From assembly GCF_014805685.1 (NCBI RefSeq), contig NC_060891.1:3852501-3916500 (forward strand): a stretch of DNA of 64,000 nt, in the 5' to 3' direction. The translations under genes and the position numbers were made by a program. Of this stretch, positions 23,030 to 33,815 are shown piece by piece. Below the pieces are notes generated by a model, which did no database searches, was not told where the DNA came from, and saw only the letters and a list, made by a program, of their open reading frames with translations. Numbering within the stretch: position 1 is the stretch's first letter; the number at the start of each line of letters is the position of its first letter. The DNA is from Silurus meridionalis (lineage: Eukaryota; Chordata; Actinopteri; Siluriformes; Siluridae).

Positions 23030-23565
23030 CTGTGAACATAACCTTCTGAGGTACCAGCGACTACAATCCCTGTCCCTTTCTTCTCTTAGGATCTGCCTGA
23101 ATCATGCTAAAGCCCTACATCTGGATGGAATTCTCTTCAATTAGAGACAACTTTATGCAGCTGGGGATGGTTCCACATCAACCTAAAGATCCATGAAGAA
23201 GTTTGAGGATGGATTTGGACTGAAATTATTATCAACAGTCGGCTACTATGGCTCAGGACCACAGGTCGCATTTAATTGCCCACAGTATCCGTAACAATGA
23301 TGGAACTGTGAATGAATGGACATTTTTGTGGAACCCAAATGAGGATGTGTTCCTTTTGAGTCTGGTTCCTCTCAAGGTTTCTTCCTCATGTCATCTTAGG
23401 GAGTTTTTCCTTGCCACAATCACCACTGGCTCACTCATAGGGACAAACTTACAGTTATAAGGAACTCAGACACTCTTTTATAACCACTTTATCTGTGTAA
23501 AGCTGCTTTGAGACAATGTTCATTGTTAAAATCGCTCTACAAAAAAAATTAACTGGATTGAACTG
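23030..23565 (+). mobile_element. L2-type LINE 3' UTR, plus orientation
   Basis: Contains TGGTTCCTCTCAAGGTTTCT, then GAGTTTTTCCTTGCCAC, then AAGCTGCTTTGAGACAATGT and the terminal ATCGCTCTACAAA-type sequence. It mirrors the minus-oriented tail at 21,885, so 21,885-23,565 has inverted ends. Confidence 0.75.
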
Positions 23566-23806
23566 ACCTGATACAGCTGTATCTGAACTATTAAAGAAAT
23601 CAGTACCAGAGGATGGAGAAATATGTCCAGAAATCAGCAGGAGGAAGGGGAAGAGGGTGGGTGGGAGCGGGTAAAGGCCTGGGGCTGACAAAAATCATAA
23701 ACGCAATAGAAAAATGCAACACTGTTCCAGATGACATTTTTATTGATTGGTAGAGAAATAGCTTTGGCGCTTGACATTGCTAATCTCTTGTGATATCCAC
23801 TGTGTA

Positions 23807-23808
<2 letters not shown>

Positions 23809-23878
<70 letters not shown>
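23809..23878. repeat. (GT)n microsatellite
   Basis: About 34 GT units. Confidence 0.97.
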
Positions 23879-23880
<2 letters not shown>

Positions 23881-23960
23881 GATGCTCAGACATGTCGAGC
23901 CAGCTTGTCAACGCTCATGATAAATTCATTGTTTTCACATGAACATGATGTACATGGAGG

Positions 23961-23962
<2 letters not shown>

Positions 23963-24015
<53 letters not shown>

Positions 24016-24018
24016 ACG
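23963..24018. repeat. (CA)n microsatellite
   Basis: About 24 CA units with a TA interruption. With the GT tract ~85 bp to the left it could form a long CA/GT hairpin. Confidence 0.97.
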
Positions 24019-24095
24019 CGTTTTAAATCCTATCGACAGAAACGTCGTCAGAAGAATAGTAATGAAAGGAGACAGTGTTTGTGAGTGTGTGTGTG

Positions 24096-24100
<5 letters not shown>

Positions 24101-24136
<36 letters not shown>
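24101..24136. repeat. (GA)n microsatellite
   Basis: About 18 GA units. Confidence 0.96.
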
Positions 24137-24138
<2 letters not shown>

Positions 24139-24558
24139 TATTAGGTTTTGCTTCTTTCATTTCTTTTTTCCTCTATTCAATTATCACCACTATTAATTTG
24201 CTTTTCTTTATTTTTAATTAATGCTTTGGCAGCCATTTTTTCCACCACAGCCCATGCCAATAAAGATACTGTAGAGGAAAATCAGAGCTGCTATGAATAC
24301 CAGGAGAGTTGGAAATGAGTGCCGATAGAGCATGAAGAGAGAAACAGGACGGACGTGGAGGGAGGGAGGTGAAGGACAGAAGGTGAGCAGAATGTGAGGG
24401 ATTAACTCCCTGGGTGTCTGGACGATCATGTAGCATCCCAGGACGTCTTCCTGTTTCCTGTTTAGGGCAAGCTGACAATGAATCAGCAAGGCCGGTACTG
24501 CCAATGCATTATGTGGTCATCTCGAAGCCAATACCACACACAGGGCTACAGGACACAG

Positions 24559-24559
<1 letters not shown>
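24137..24559. other. Unique-looking sequence, no gene recognised
   Basis: The overlapping minus-strand ORFs (24,214-24,504) show a hydrophobic stretch but no domain, and there is no splice or family support. Confidence 0.4.

Positions 24560-24618
<59 letters not shown>
24560..24618. repeat. (CA)n microsatellite
   Basis: About 29 CA units. Confidence 0.97.
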
Positions 24619-24619
<1 letters not shown>

Positions 24620-25689
24620 GTCATACACAGTATATTGTGACTGTAAAGGTGGTAAATTACATAAAAGAAGCATTCGCTGTTTCAGCACCACATTGCTGTC
24701 CAGGGCCATGGGCGATAAATAAATGAAAAAGGGTTCTTTTAGTTGCGACATGGCAGAGATGAGGACGGGAGATAAGATGAGACGGGGCGAGAGAAGATGA
24801 GATAGATGCCAAGGCCACACACAGGCAGAGCCACATGGCAGAATCTGTGTGCTGTTCTTTCCCTTCACCATGCAGAGAGTTCCAACAGGGTCATCTGGAT
24901 ACAGTCACAGTATAACAGCATTGCTCTTATATATAGAGTAACGAGAGAGCAAGAAAGAGAGAATGGAGCATTTTTTTTTGGGCTACAAATTGAACGAGTT
25001 TAGGTGTAGTATATACTATCGATCAAATCAAATTTCATCCCCACAGCCTCCAAAACCCTTTCCAGAATGCGCACCGGTACTCCTGCTGCTTAATTTCCAA
25101 ACTCCAGCTCTTTTGTAAATTAGGCTCTACTGAACCAGCCCTGGGGCGTTTAGGCTCCACATCAACCACAAGAAGGACTTCACACTCAGCTAGTGCAACC
25201 TTAACCACCTTTTTACTAGCAGACCACAAAACTGAAACATTTAAGAAGTCTGCTATTGAAAGCAGATTGTCTTTTCCATGTGATCTAAACTAGGATGAAG
25301 AATAAATGTAGTTAAATCAAACACTTTTATCACTCACCAATAAGAGCCCAAGCACAATATAATCACTCTTGGAGACACTCAATTCTGCCGAACAACACAA
25401 TGCGGGAGGAAAAGGCAGTGCTAAGTGATCAATTCAAATTAAAATGTCCTTAAACAATGTTCTCATCCCTACTGTTTAATCTGCCACTCCAAAAACTCCC
25501 ATATGGTCCCATTAAACCATTCAGTGAGCACTAGTACCCTTTGGATGGATTAAGGAGAGGCTCTATGATCAGACACAGTATTACCAGAATTATAAAAACA
25601 TTAGATTGGAGTTTGCATTCCTACTTTATTCATGTAAAAAGCCCCAAAATGTGGTCAGGTCTCCTTCTTCATAGATTAGATAGAGATCA
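24619..25689. other. No gene recognised
   Basis: 25,035-25,260 has a 64-codon minus ORF and reads like an old retroelement remnant, but I cannot place it in a family. Confidence 0.4.
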
Positions 25690-26130
25690 TAGATTTATAG
25701 ACCACTGCTATACTGATCTCTCCATCCTCTACCACTGCTATACTGATCTCTCCAACCTTTACCACTATTCTATTGTTCTATTCATCATCTACTACTTTAT
25801 TGATCTTTCCATCCTCTACCACTGCTATATTGATCTCTCGATCCTCTACCACTGCTATACTCATCTCTCCATTCTTTACAGCTGTTCCACTGACTTTCCA
25901 TCCTCTACCACAGCTTTATTGATCCCTCCATCCTCTAACACTTTTTCCTGATTTCTCCATCCTCTACCACTGGTTTTCTGAACCCTCCATTCTTTACCAC
26001 TTCTCCACTGATTTCCCATCCTCAACCACTGGTTTACGAATCCCTCCATCCTTTATCACTTCTCCATTGATCCCTTCATCCTCTAACACTTCTATATTGG
26101 TCTTTCCATCCTCTACCACTGCTTTATTGT
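25690..26130. repeat. Minisatellite, ~30-bp unit
   Basis: About 14 imperfect copies of a unit like CTCTCCATCCTCTACCACTG plus CTATACTGAT. Because most units are a multiple of three, one plus frame stays open through much of it (25,541-25,951), giving a repetitive IYHCYTDLS-type peptide. That is probably coincidental. Confidence 0.85.
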
Positions 26131-26981
26131 TTTTTTCCAACTGATCCTGCTATATCTCAGGGTACAAGGAAGACATGATTCAAGACTCTTCTCAGTTCTG
26201 GCATCTGACTGATGGTATTCTTTCTCTTTAACTTGATAAACCAGTACCGTAATGTATTTATGGATAGAAAAAGAAATTTTTTTTGGAAGTTGCTCTGGTT
26301 AAATCTATACCAAATATCCTAAATGTAAAATGTACCCTAAATAACCTATATTATAGAAATGATGGCACAAAAAACTCTACCATTCAGCAATAACTGTAAT
26401 CCAACATTTATATAAAATCCCACTTTCATATGCCACTCAGAGCCTGGATTTACATTTGGCAATGGACAAAGCCAGAAATTCAGGATAGTATTTATATTTT
26501 TATTAAACTCATTCTATCCCTGTCTCTGTCTCTCTCATTTCCTTTCATCAATATGTAATGAATCTTTTTATTCTAAGTCACAAACGAGACACAAAAGAGG
26601 AGAAAGTGTTTTTCATCTTCTACTTGGTAAATAACTGATGGAGCCTATGTAGCGTTTTACAGCCTTCCAAGGTATCATCTTCTAACCACTTTCAGGTTAT
26701 GGCTACTTAGTTTGTATTGGGTTTTTCCATTCTTTAATGTTTCAAATGATTAAATAATTTGCCTATTTCAGATCTGTGGACTGTAGCAGAACAAGTAGAC
26801 ACAGTGGGTGAGACTTTGTAGAAAGCTGTTTGGCTGGAAAAGCTTTATATTTTATTGAATGCAGGTCTGCTTAAATTAAACGAGTGCCAATATTTTATTG
26901 CTCTTTTTTTTGTATTTGTCAAGGATAAAGTCCAGGCTCTGCCCTGTGGGTAATATTGAAGGCGTTTCTTTGAACTCTGAG

Positions 26982-27051
<70 letters not shown>

Positions 27052-27284
27052 TTTCTCCAATGGTTTTAAATGTGCAATTTTCAAATCTAGACCTTATTTG
27101 GTCCTCAAATATAGCAGGATCGTTTTTTATTACTGAATTAAATAGCTTCATCCAGAGTTGGACTGGAATATTAATTTCGTTATGCTCTGATGGCGTATAT
27201 AAAGCCCTCGTCTTGATGGCAGAGCAAAAATGGCTAATGGGATGATGAGCTGAGTTCAGTATTCTGGTAACTGTCACCTGTAAG
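26131..27284. other. AT-rich sequence with one (TA)n tract at 26,984-27,049
   Basis: The (TA)n tract has about 33 units. The flanks may be an old retroelement, because GGTAATATTGAAGG- and ATAGCTTCATCCAGAG-type phrases look like LINE 3' coding sequence, but I cannot confirm it. Confidence 0.4.
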
Positions 27285-27814
27285 CAGAGGTGTGAAGTAA
27301 CGGAGTACAAATACTTCATTACTGTACTTAAGTAGATTTTTTTTGGTATCAGTACTTTACTCCACTATTTATTTTTCAGACAACTTTTTACTTTTACTCA
27401 TTACATTTTTACACAAATATCTGTACTTTTTACTTCTTACATTTTTAAAACCGGCTCGTTACTTTAGTTTTAATCCATTGATTTGGTGAAATATTATTTT
27501 TATTTTCACTGTGCGCCGATTTCAGCCGAACAACCGATTTCCTGTCATTGCGTGTCTTTTTCAATCCACTGGTGTATAAAGTCCTGACTCTCACTCACCA
27601 CAGATGTAGACTAGTTTACGGAGCTAAGAATCAGCAGGCAGAAGGCAGTAAGAAGTTTGGGGTTAATGTGGATGAGACAGAGGAGTCAGTGATGTAAACA
27701 TGACTGAGAACAGACACATTCCTGATCATCATCATCTTTTCTCTGCTTGTGTTCTATATGTGAATCTTCAGCCTGGATACATTCATTAGGTAACAACATT
27801 TTTAATTCGTTTTG

Positions 27815-27820
<6 letters not shown>
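27285..27820 (+). repeat. Left terminal segment of the giant palindrome
   Basis: Mirrors 37,600-38,196. Shared words include GCAGGCAGAAGGCAGTAAGA, CTAGTTTACGGAGCTAAGAA and CCTGATCATCATCATC. Ends in a (TA)n tract, as the right copy does. Confidence 0.88.

Positions 27821-27882
<62 letters not shown>
27821..27882. repeat. (TA)n tract in left arm
   Basis: About 31 units. The homologous tract in the right arm is 37,527-37,599. Here it was the target of a hAT insertion. Confidence 0.95.
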
Positions 27883-27883
<1 letters not shown>

Positions 27884-28699
27884 TAGAGATATACCGAATA
27901 TTTGGCCACTGAGACTTTGATCACCGAAATAACACGGCCGAAACAGTTTGTTGTGATGATGCAAACAGAAACCGCGCCCTGCACGTGCTTGTCTAAAGCA
28001 ACAAGTCTGCGGCGTGGACGTATTTCAGTATATTTCGGAGAAAGACCCACGGATAGCGATTTGCAAAACATGTAATGCCTAAATTTCAAAAAGGGGGTGA
28101 CTTTCTCCACGTCGGGTTTAATTTATCACCTGAAATCCAAACATTCCGATCCCTATGCTGAATATGAGAGGAACGCGGCACAGAAAAGCAAAAACCCTCC
28201 GAGCACGCGCACTCCGTCTGTGGCGGACGTTTTTGAAAAGGCAGGAAGTTTCCCAGTGATAGTGTTGTATTGTTGTATCTTTAAACAGTTGCACTTGTTC
28301 TGAATGCACTTTGTTTTTATGAAAGAACATATTTAATTTTACAACCTTTCAGCAGGGCAGAGGGCCTGTACATTATTATTTAATGTACACATGAGTGCAT
28401 TTAAGTTAAACATTAAAGTTTGAATTTTAATTTATTTTATCCTGTGCATTGTTGCAATGTGCTATAAATAAATATTTTCATAATTTGTAATTGATTTATT
28501 CTTTGAAACTTCAATATTAATTTATGCAATTGAAATGCCTTGATTTTATTAAGTTTAGTACACAGTCATAGCCATAAATGCAATGGTAATAATAATTGGC
28601 ATAATTTCTTTCGGTGTTTCGGTTTTCGGTTTTCAGCCTTGCTTTCCTCTTTTTCGGTTTTCGGTTTCGGCCAAGAATTGTTTTTTCGGTGCATCCCTA
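27884..28699 (+). mobile_element. Nested hAT element with BED zinc-finger relic and perfect 8-bp TSD
   Basis: Ends are TAGAGATATACCGAATATTTG and, reverse-complemented, TAGGGATGCACCGAAAAAAC. Both sides are flanked by ATATATAC (27,876-27,883 and 28,700-28,707), a perfect 8-bp duplication, although the TA-repeat context weakens its weight. The interior holds a BED-type zinc finger broken by a stop and a frameshift. CKTC (Cys codons at 28,062 and 28,071) supplies the Cys pair, and YHLKSKH (His codons at 28,127 and 28,142) the His pair. This is the N-terminal DNA-binding module of hAT transposases. The catalytic domain is absent. No equivalent insertion exists in the right arm. Confidence 0.88.
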
Positions 28700-28746
28700 A
28701 TATATACACATATACATATACATATGTGTATGTATGTATGTATGTA

Positions 28747-29297
28747 CAGTGGTACCCGCTTATCGAATTTAATCCGTTCTTTAAAACCGGTCGAAATGCG
28801 AAAAGGTCGAAGAGCGAATGTAATTATCCCATAAGAAATAATGGAAAACCAATTAATCCGTTCCCGACCTCCACCGATACCCATTTATTAAAAATTTTTG
28901 CCCTGTTTTTAGCAGTATAAATACTAAATAATACAGGTACATAAAAAATACTGTATATAATTGTTATGCAGCGTAATGAGCGGAGGCAAAGCCGGAGCAC
29001 AGTTCGCTTTGGTTTAAAGAAAACACAGAGAGTTTAACACAAAACCACACTTCAGGGAAAGTGGAGGTTTTGATAGCCACCGAAGGGGGCGTGGCAGGTG
29101 GATTTCTGACAATAATACAGTAAAAAGTATAAATTAAAAACATTACAAAAGTAACAAAAAAAAATGCTCCACGTGGGTCGGGGTAAAAAAAGGTCGATGA
29201 GCAGGCTTATGGTCGTTCAGCGCAAATTTCTGTCGAAAAACTGTTCGCTAAGCGAAAAGGTCGATGTCCGAGCCGGTCGATAAGCGGGGTACCACTG
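28747..29297. mobile_element. pogo-type MITE (551 bp) nested in the left arm
   Basis: Ends CAGTGGTACCCGCTTATCGA and, reverse-complemented, CAGTGGTACCCCGCTTATCG, with TA on both sides (28,745-46 and 29,298-99). The interior repeats GGTCGAA and GCGAAAAGGTCGA motifs and has no ORF. Its ends resemble those of the 251-bp MITE at 18,618 (CAGTG..ACC), so the two may share a transposase source. Confidence 0.88.
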
Positions 29298-29299
29298 TA

Positions 29300-30570
29300 T
29301 ATGGATATTTGGCTGTAAAAAATCAAAACATTTTAAACGGCATGAAATTTTATTAACACGCTCAATTCAGCGCGCATTTCTGTTTCACCATTTTTATAAA
29401 AAATGTAAATACATAAATAAATAACTAAATAAAAAAGAGGCAAATTTAAACCTTTGGCAAAAAATACATTTATCCACGACGTCCTTTTTTTACTTAGATA
29501 TAAAATAAATAAATAAACTCCAGATAAAAATATTTTTAATCAGTAAACTTTTGTTTTATTTCTGCGCCAAGTCTCAAATCAAACACCAAATCCGCCATGT
29601 TTTACACAATTAACCCTCTGGGTGGCGTTTTGTGGGTTTTTCCTCATAATGGCGAAACGAACTTAAATTACTGTCTTTATTGATCGTACAGATAAAAACA
29701 ATACATCATTCAAATCTGTAAAATGTCTATAATTTTCTATATATAAGCTTCCTGACTTGACTTGAAGAGGTGCAGTTTCTCCGGTATCACCTCATTAACT
29801 GTCCGTGTGGAAACATAGCAAAGGCTCTTAATGATGTCCACACGTCTCTGCACTGATATAGCCTTTATATTTAATGTACATATGCTTACATACATATCAC
29901 ATGCTGTAAATATGATACATGTTTAACACCTCCAAGCTGCCAATTTTGGGCACCTGAGCAAGCACTTAACTCACTACTGCTCATTTAGTAAATGAGATCA
30001 TTAAGAGTCGCTGGGATAAACACTTCCAACAGGAAGTGGCTATATCTCGCTATCTTTGTCTCTCTATTTTCTCTATCTAATTGTCTCTGTGTCTCTTTTA
30101 GTAAATGTCTCTGTCTCACTGTATATGTCTCTCTTGCTGTCTCTATTTGTTTTCACTCTTTTTAAAGCTGTGTCTGTGTCTCTTTGTCTTTGTCTCTGTC
30201 TTTCCTGCTTATTTACATGTCTAACAAAGTTTTGAGTTTTGAAAGTAATGCCATTAGCGATCTATGATGAAAGACTTTCCTGGTTCGATTCTTACCTCTA
30301 GTTTCATATTGAACATTATAAGAAGTTTTTAAAAACAGAACAATAAAAGGTCATTAAAATTGGTTGCTGGTAAATCATGGTATATCAGTGGTGCAGGTGT
30401 TGGAGATGTGGTTCTTGTACCTGAGTCACTTCTCATAGACTTCGAGTAACTGAGAGAATGTACAGGAAGGAGAAGTTTTGACCCTCTACCATCATGATTT
30501 AAGTGAAAACAGTGGTCTCTTAACTAAAGAAAAACCAAGAGTCCAATAAGCAAAGGCTTGTTTGCCACCC
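29300..30570 (+). repeat. Left-arm middle segment, mirrored at 36,260-37,500
   Basis: Shared blocks include CAGCGCGCATTTCTGTTTCA, CTGTCTTTATTGATCGTAC and TTCCTGACTTGACTTG. It also holds a pyrimidine-rich TGTCTCT series (30,050-30,200; purine-rich on the right arm at 36,610-36,780) and a SINE-tail-like phrase GAGCAAGCACTTAACTCAC near 29,953. Confidence 0.85.
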
Positions 30571-30576
30571 CTGTGG

Positions 30577-30631
30577 TAGTGTAGTGGTTAGTGATGCAGC
30601 CTCTGCTATCTGACTCACCCGGTTCGATTCT
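30577..30631 (+). pseudogene. tRNA-like module, left arm outer 1 (points inward)
   Basis: A-box TAGTGTAGTGG starts at 30,577 and B-box GGTTCGATTCT at 30,621, 44 nt apart as in intronless tRNA genes. The mirror copy in the right arm (about 36,190-36,250, minus) has decayed differently. Stem pairing is poor, so a functional tRNA is unlikely. Confidence 0.6.
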
Positions 30632-30710
30632 TACCCCTTAGCTTTCCTTTAAATTGTTTAAAACGTTTTATAAAAGAACCAAAAAAGGTCCTAAAAATCA
30701 GGTTCTTGCA

Positions 30711-30787
30711 GGAGATCCTGTGGCTCAATTGGAAGAGCTTTGCCTCTGGGTTGAGAGGTTGCCAGTTCAAATCCCGGCCAGGGCTCC
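30711..30787 (+). pseudogene. tRNA-like module, left arm outer 2 (points inward)
   Basis: Perfect A-box TGGCTCAATTGG, D-stem GCTC/GAGC, B-box AGTTCAAATCC and a partial acceptor stem GGAG/CTCC. The anticodon region is the self-complementary CCTCT..AGAGG with a loop of 6 rather than 7. The T-stem pairs only with a bulge. The right-arm mate is 36,042-36,117. Confidence 0.65.
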
Positions 30788-30888
30788 AAGTTAATAGTAT
30801 GGAAGGCTCCGGTGACCGTAGTGAGGAAGGTGTCAGAAAAAGCTGCGTGGAAGGTTGGATGTGGATGGTTTCAGAGGGCATATCCTGA

Positions 30889-30925
30889 ACCAGGGGGGCA
30901 ATATACAGGCGTGTGCCCCCCTGGT
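30889..30925. other. GC hairpin in left arm, conserved in right arm
   Basis: ACCAGGGGGGCA (30,889-30,900) pairs with TGCCCCCCTGGT (30,914-30,925) over a 13-nt loop. The right-arm counterpart near 35,907-35,941 keeps both strands of the stem. Confidence 0.75.
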
Positions 30926-31145
30926 GTCTGAGAAGCTGAAAACAGGGGGTTATGAAGCAAAAACATCCAAAAAAGTTTCAACATAGGCTCCAGAGAAAAA
31001 TTTTATTCAGCCTTCTCTCCTCCCCCAAAATTTAAAAACCTTTTGTGTCTGAGCCTGTAACCAAGCAGGTCTTTACAACCTTTTTCCACAGTTAGCCACT
31101 CCATTACTCACCACCTACTAATTTCCACACAACTTACCCAGTGTA

Positions 31146-31218
31146 GGGACAAGCCAGATTTGAACCAGCAACCTCTGAGCTCAGAGGCAAGGCTTTTACC
31201 ACAAAGCCATCAAGTCCC
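31146..31218 (-). pseudogene. Best-folding tRNA-like module, left arm (73 nt)
   Basis: On the minus strand this 73-nt sequence has a 5-bp acceptor stem (GGGAC/GTCCC), a 4-bp D-stem (GGCT/AGCC) around a loop with GG, and a complete 5-bp T-stem (GCTGG/CTGGC, with two G-U pairs). The T-loop is a canonical TTCAAAT. The anticodon arm is atypical: CCTCT/AGAGG with a 6-nt loop and only 2 nt before the T-stem. The A-box is degraded (TGGCTTTGTGG). The right-arm mate is 35,612-35,684. It marks the outer edge of the array. A standard tRNA caller may reject it because of the anticodon arm. Confidence 0.65.
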
Positions 31219-31289
31219 ACAACTCACCTTCTTTTTTTGGGGGGTTTATCCTTCGTTTCATGCTTCGAAGCAAGAAATTCAGACCAGAA

Positions 31290-33765
31290 AGAAACACAGA
31301 AAGCAGGATTCGAACCCTGAACCCCACCAACAGCAAAATAGCAGTCTTAACGCACTGAACCATCCAGAAGGACAGGCTGCAAAGATTTTTTATAGCAGGT
31401 CTATCTTTTTTTTTCAAACCATCAACACAAGAATATAATGCTAAAGACAGACTTAGGAAGCAAACCCATATCGTGACAAGCAGGGACAATTCAGGATTTG
31501 AACCCTGATTCACACCATTAGCAAGGCACCAGCATTAACCCACTGAATCATCAGGAAGGACAAGCTGAGATGCTTGTTTAGAGCAGGTCTATCTTTCTTT
31601 TTAACCCATCAAAACAAGAATATGAACATGTAGGAATGTTTGAAACCTGACCACCAACATTAGCAAAGCACCAGCCTTAACCCACTAAGCCATCAGGAAA
31701 AAACAGGATGGGAAGCTTGATTAGAACAGGTCTATCTTTCTTTCAAACCATCAACACAAGAATTTAACGCTAAAGAAAGATGTAGGAAGCGAATACAGAT
31801 GTTAGTAGCACAAGTTGAACCCACATTGTAAATAACAGGAAAATAGCAGGATTCAACCAACATCCCCACCACCAGCGAGATACCAACATTAACTCAATGA
31901 ACCATCGGTGAAGACAGGCTAGGAAGCTTGTTTAGAGCAGGTCTATCTTTCTTTTCAACCCATTAAAAACAAAAATATATCACTAAAGAAAAATGTAGGA
32001 AGTGAATCCTGATTGTGACTGGCAGGCAGAAAGCAGGATTCGAACCCTGAACCCCACCAAAAGCACGACACCTGATTTAACCCAGTGAACCATTAGGAAG
32101 ACAGGCCAGAAAGGATGTTTAGAGCAGGTCTATCTTTTTTCAAACCATCAACAATCAGACCTAGGAAGCAAACCCATATCGTGACAAGCAGGGACAATTC
32201 AGGATTTGAACCCTGATTCACACCATTAGCGAGGCACCAGCATTAACCCACTGAATCATCAGGAAGGACAAGCTGAGATGCTTGTTTAGAGCAGGTCTAT
32301 CTTTCTTTTTAACCCATCAAAACAAGAATATGAACATGTAGGAATGTTTGAAACCTGACCACCAACATTAGCAAAGCACCAGCCTTAACCCACTAAGCCA
32401 TCAGGAAAAAACAGGATGGGAAGCTTGATTAGAACAGGTCTATCTTTCTTTCAAACCATCAACACAAGAATTTAACGCTAAAGAAAGATGTAGGAAGCGA
32501 ATACAGATGTTAGTAGCACAAGTTGAACCCACATTGTAAATAACAGGAAAATAGCAGGATTCGAACCAACATCCCCACCACCAGCGAGATACCAACATTA
32601 ACTCAATGAACCATCGGTGAAGACAGGCTAGGAAGCTTGTTTAGAGCAGGTCTATCTTTCTTTTCAACCCATTAAAAACAAAAATATATCACTAAAGAAA
32701 AATGTAGGAAGTGAATCCTGATTGTGACTGGCAGGCAGAAAGCGGGATTCGAACCCTGAACCCCACCAAAAGCACGACACCTGATTTAACCCAGTGAACC
32801 ATTAGGGAAGACAGGCCAGAAAGGATGTTTAGAGCAGGTCTATCTTTTTTTTTCAAACCATCAACAATCAGACCTAGGAAGCAAACCCATATCATGACTA
32901 GCAGGGACAATGCAGGACTTGAACCCTGATTCATGCCATTAGCGAGGCACCAGCATTAACCCACTGAACCATCAGTACAGACAAGCAGAGAAGTGTGTTT
33001 AGAGCAGGTCTATCTTTCTTTTTAACCCATCAAAACAAGAATATGAAGATGTAGGAATCAGGAATTTAACCTACCTCATGACTAGCAGACAGAAAGCCAG
33101 GTTTGAACCCTGTCCACCAACATTAGCAAAGTACCAGCCTTAACCCACTAAGCCTTTAGAAAAAACAGGATGGGAAGCTTGATTAGAGCAGGTCTATCTT
33201 TCTTTTCAGACCATCATAGGAAGCAAATACAGATGTAAGTAGCACAAGTTGAACCCACATTGTAAACAGCAGGATTCGAACCAAGATCCCTACCACCAGC
33301 AAAATACCGACATTAACTCAACGAACCATCAGTGAAGACAGGCTAGGAAGCTTGTTTAGAGCAGGTCTATCTTTCTTTTCAACCCATTAAAAACAAAAAT
33401 ATATCGCTAAAGAAAAATGTAGGAAGTGAATCCTGATCGTGACTGGCAGGCAGAAAGCAGGATTCGAACCCTGAACCCCACCAAAAGCACGACACCTGAT
33501 TTAACCCACTGAACCATCAGGAAAGAGAGGCTGAGAAGTTTGTTTAGAGCAGGTCTATCTACCTTTAAACCATTAACACAAGAATATAAAGCTAAAGAAA
33601 GCAGGAACATAACTGACATCGCAACTAGCAGGCAGAAGCAGGATTCAAACCCTGATCCTTACCATCAGCGAGTCACCAGCCTTATTCCAATGAACCATGG
33701 AAGAGATCAGACTGGGATGCATGTTTAGATGAGGCACAAGCCTTAAACCATTGAGCGACCACTGT
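31290..33765 (-). repeat. Left-arm array of ~15 tRNA-like units (transcription sense minus)
   Basis: Each unit carries, on the minus strand, an A-box-like word (TGGTTCAGTGGGTTAA) and a B-box (GGTTCGAATCC or close) about 46 nt apart, joined by a linker containing AAGATAGACCTGCTCTAAAC. B-box complements are visible near 31,312, 31,498, 31,640, 31,852, 32,041, 32,203, 32,348, 32,559, 32,748, 32,915, 33,100, 33,269, 33,463 and 33,645. Linker-to-linker distances range from about 142 to 212 bp. D-stem pairing is weak in most units, so these look like tRNA-derived pol III promoter modules rather than tRNAs. Some units have a TTTTT run (minus strand) ~40 nt after the B-box that could act as a terminator. 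Confidence 0.75.
31449..33590. repeat. Higher-order tandem repeat, ~708 bp, three copies
   Basis: Blocks starting AGACTTAGGAAGCAAACCC at 31,449, 32,157 and 32,870 each contain four tRNA-like units in the same order. The first two copies are nearly identical, with shared oddities such as a GTTTGAAACCTGACC unit and a TTGTAAATAACAGG phrase. The third is more diverged. The right arm has no such expansion. Confidence 0.85.
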
Positions 33766-33815
33766 GGGGTTATCTTTCATTAAAGACCAGGAAATCAAGA
33801 AACTAATCAAACACA

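Noticed and set aside
24214..24504. 96-codon minus ORF as a membrane protein
   Set aside because: A hydrophobic stretch alone in AT-rich DNA is weak; two overlapping frames are equally open.
31146..31218. Functional tRNA gene
   Set aside because: Acceptor and T arms fit, but the anticodon arm has a 6-nt loop and a 2-nt variable region, and the A-box is degraded.
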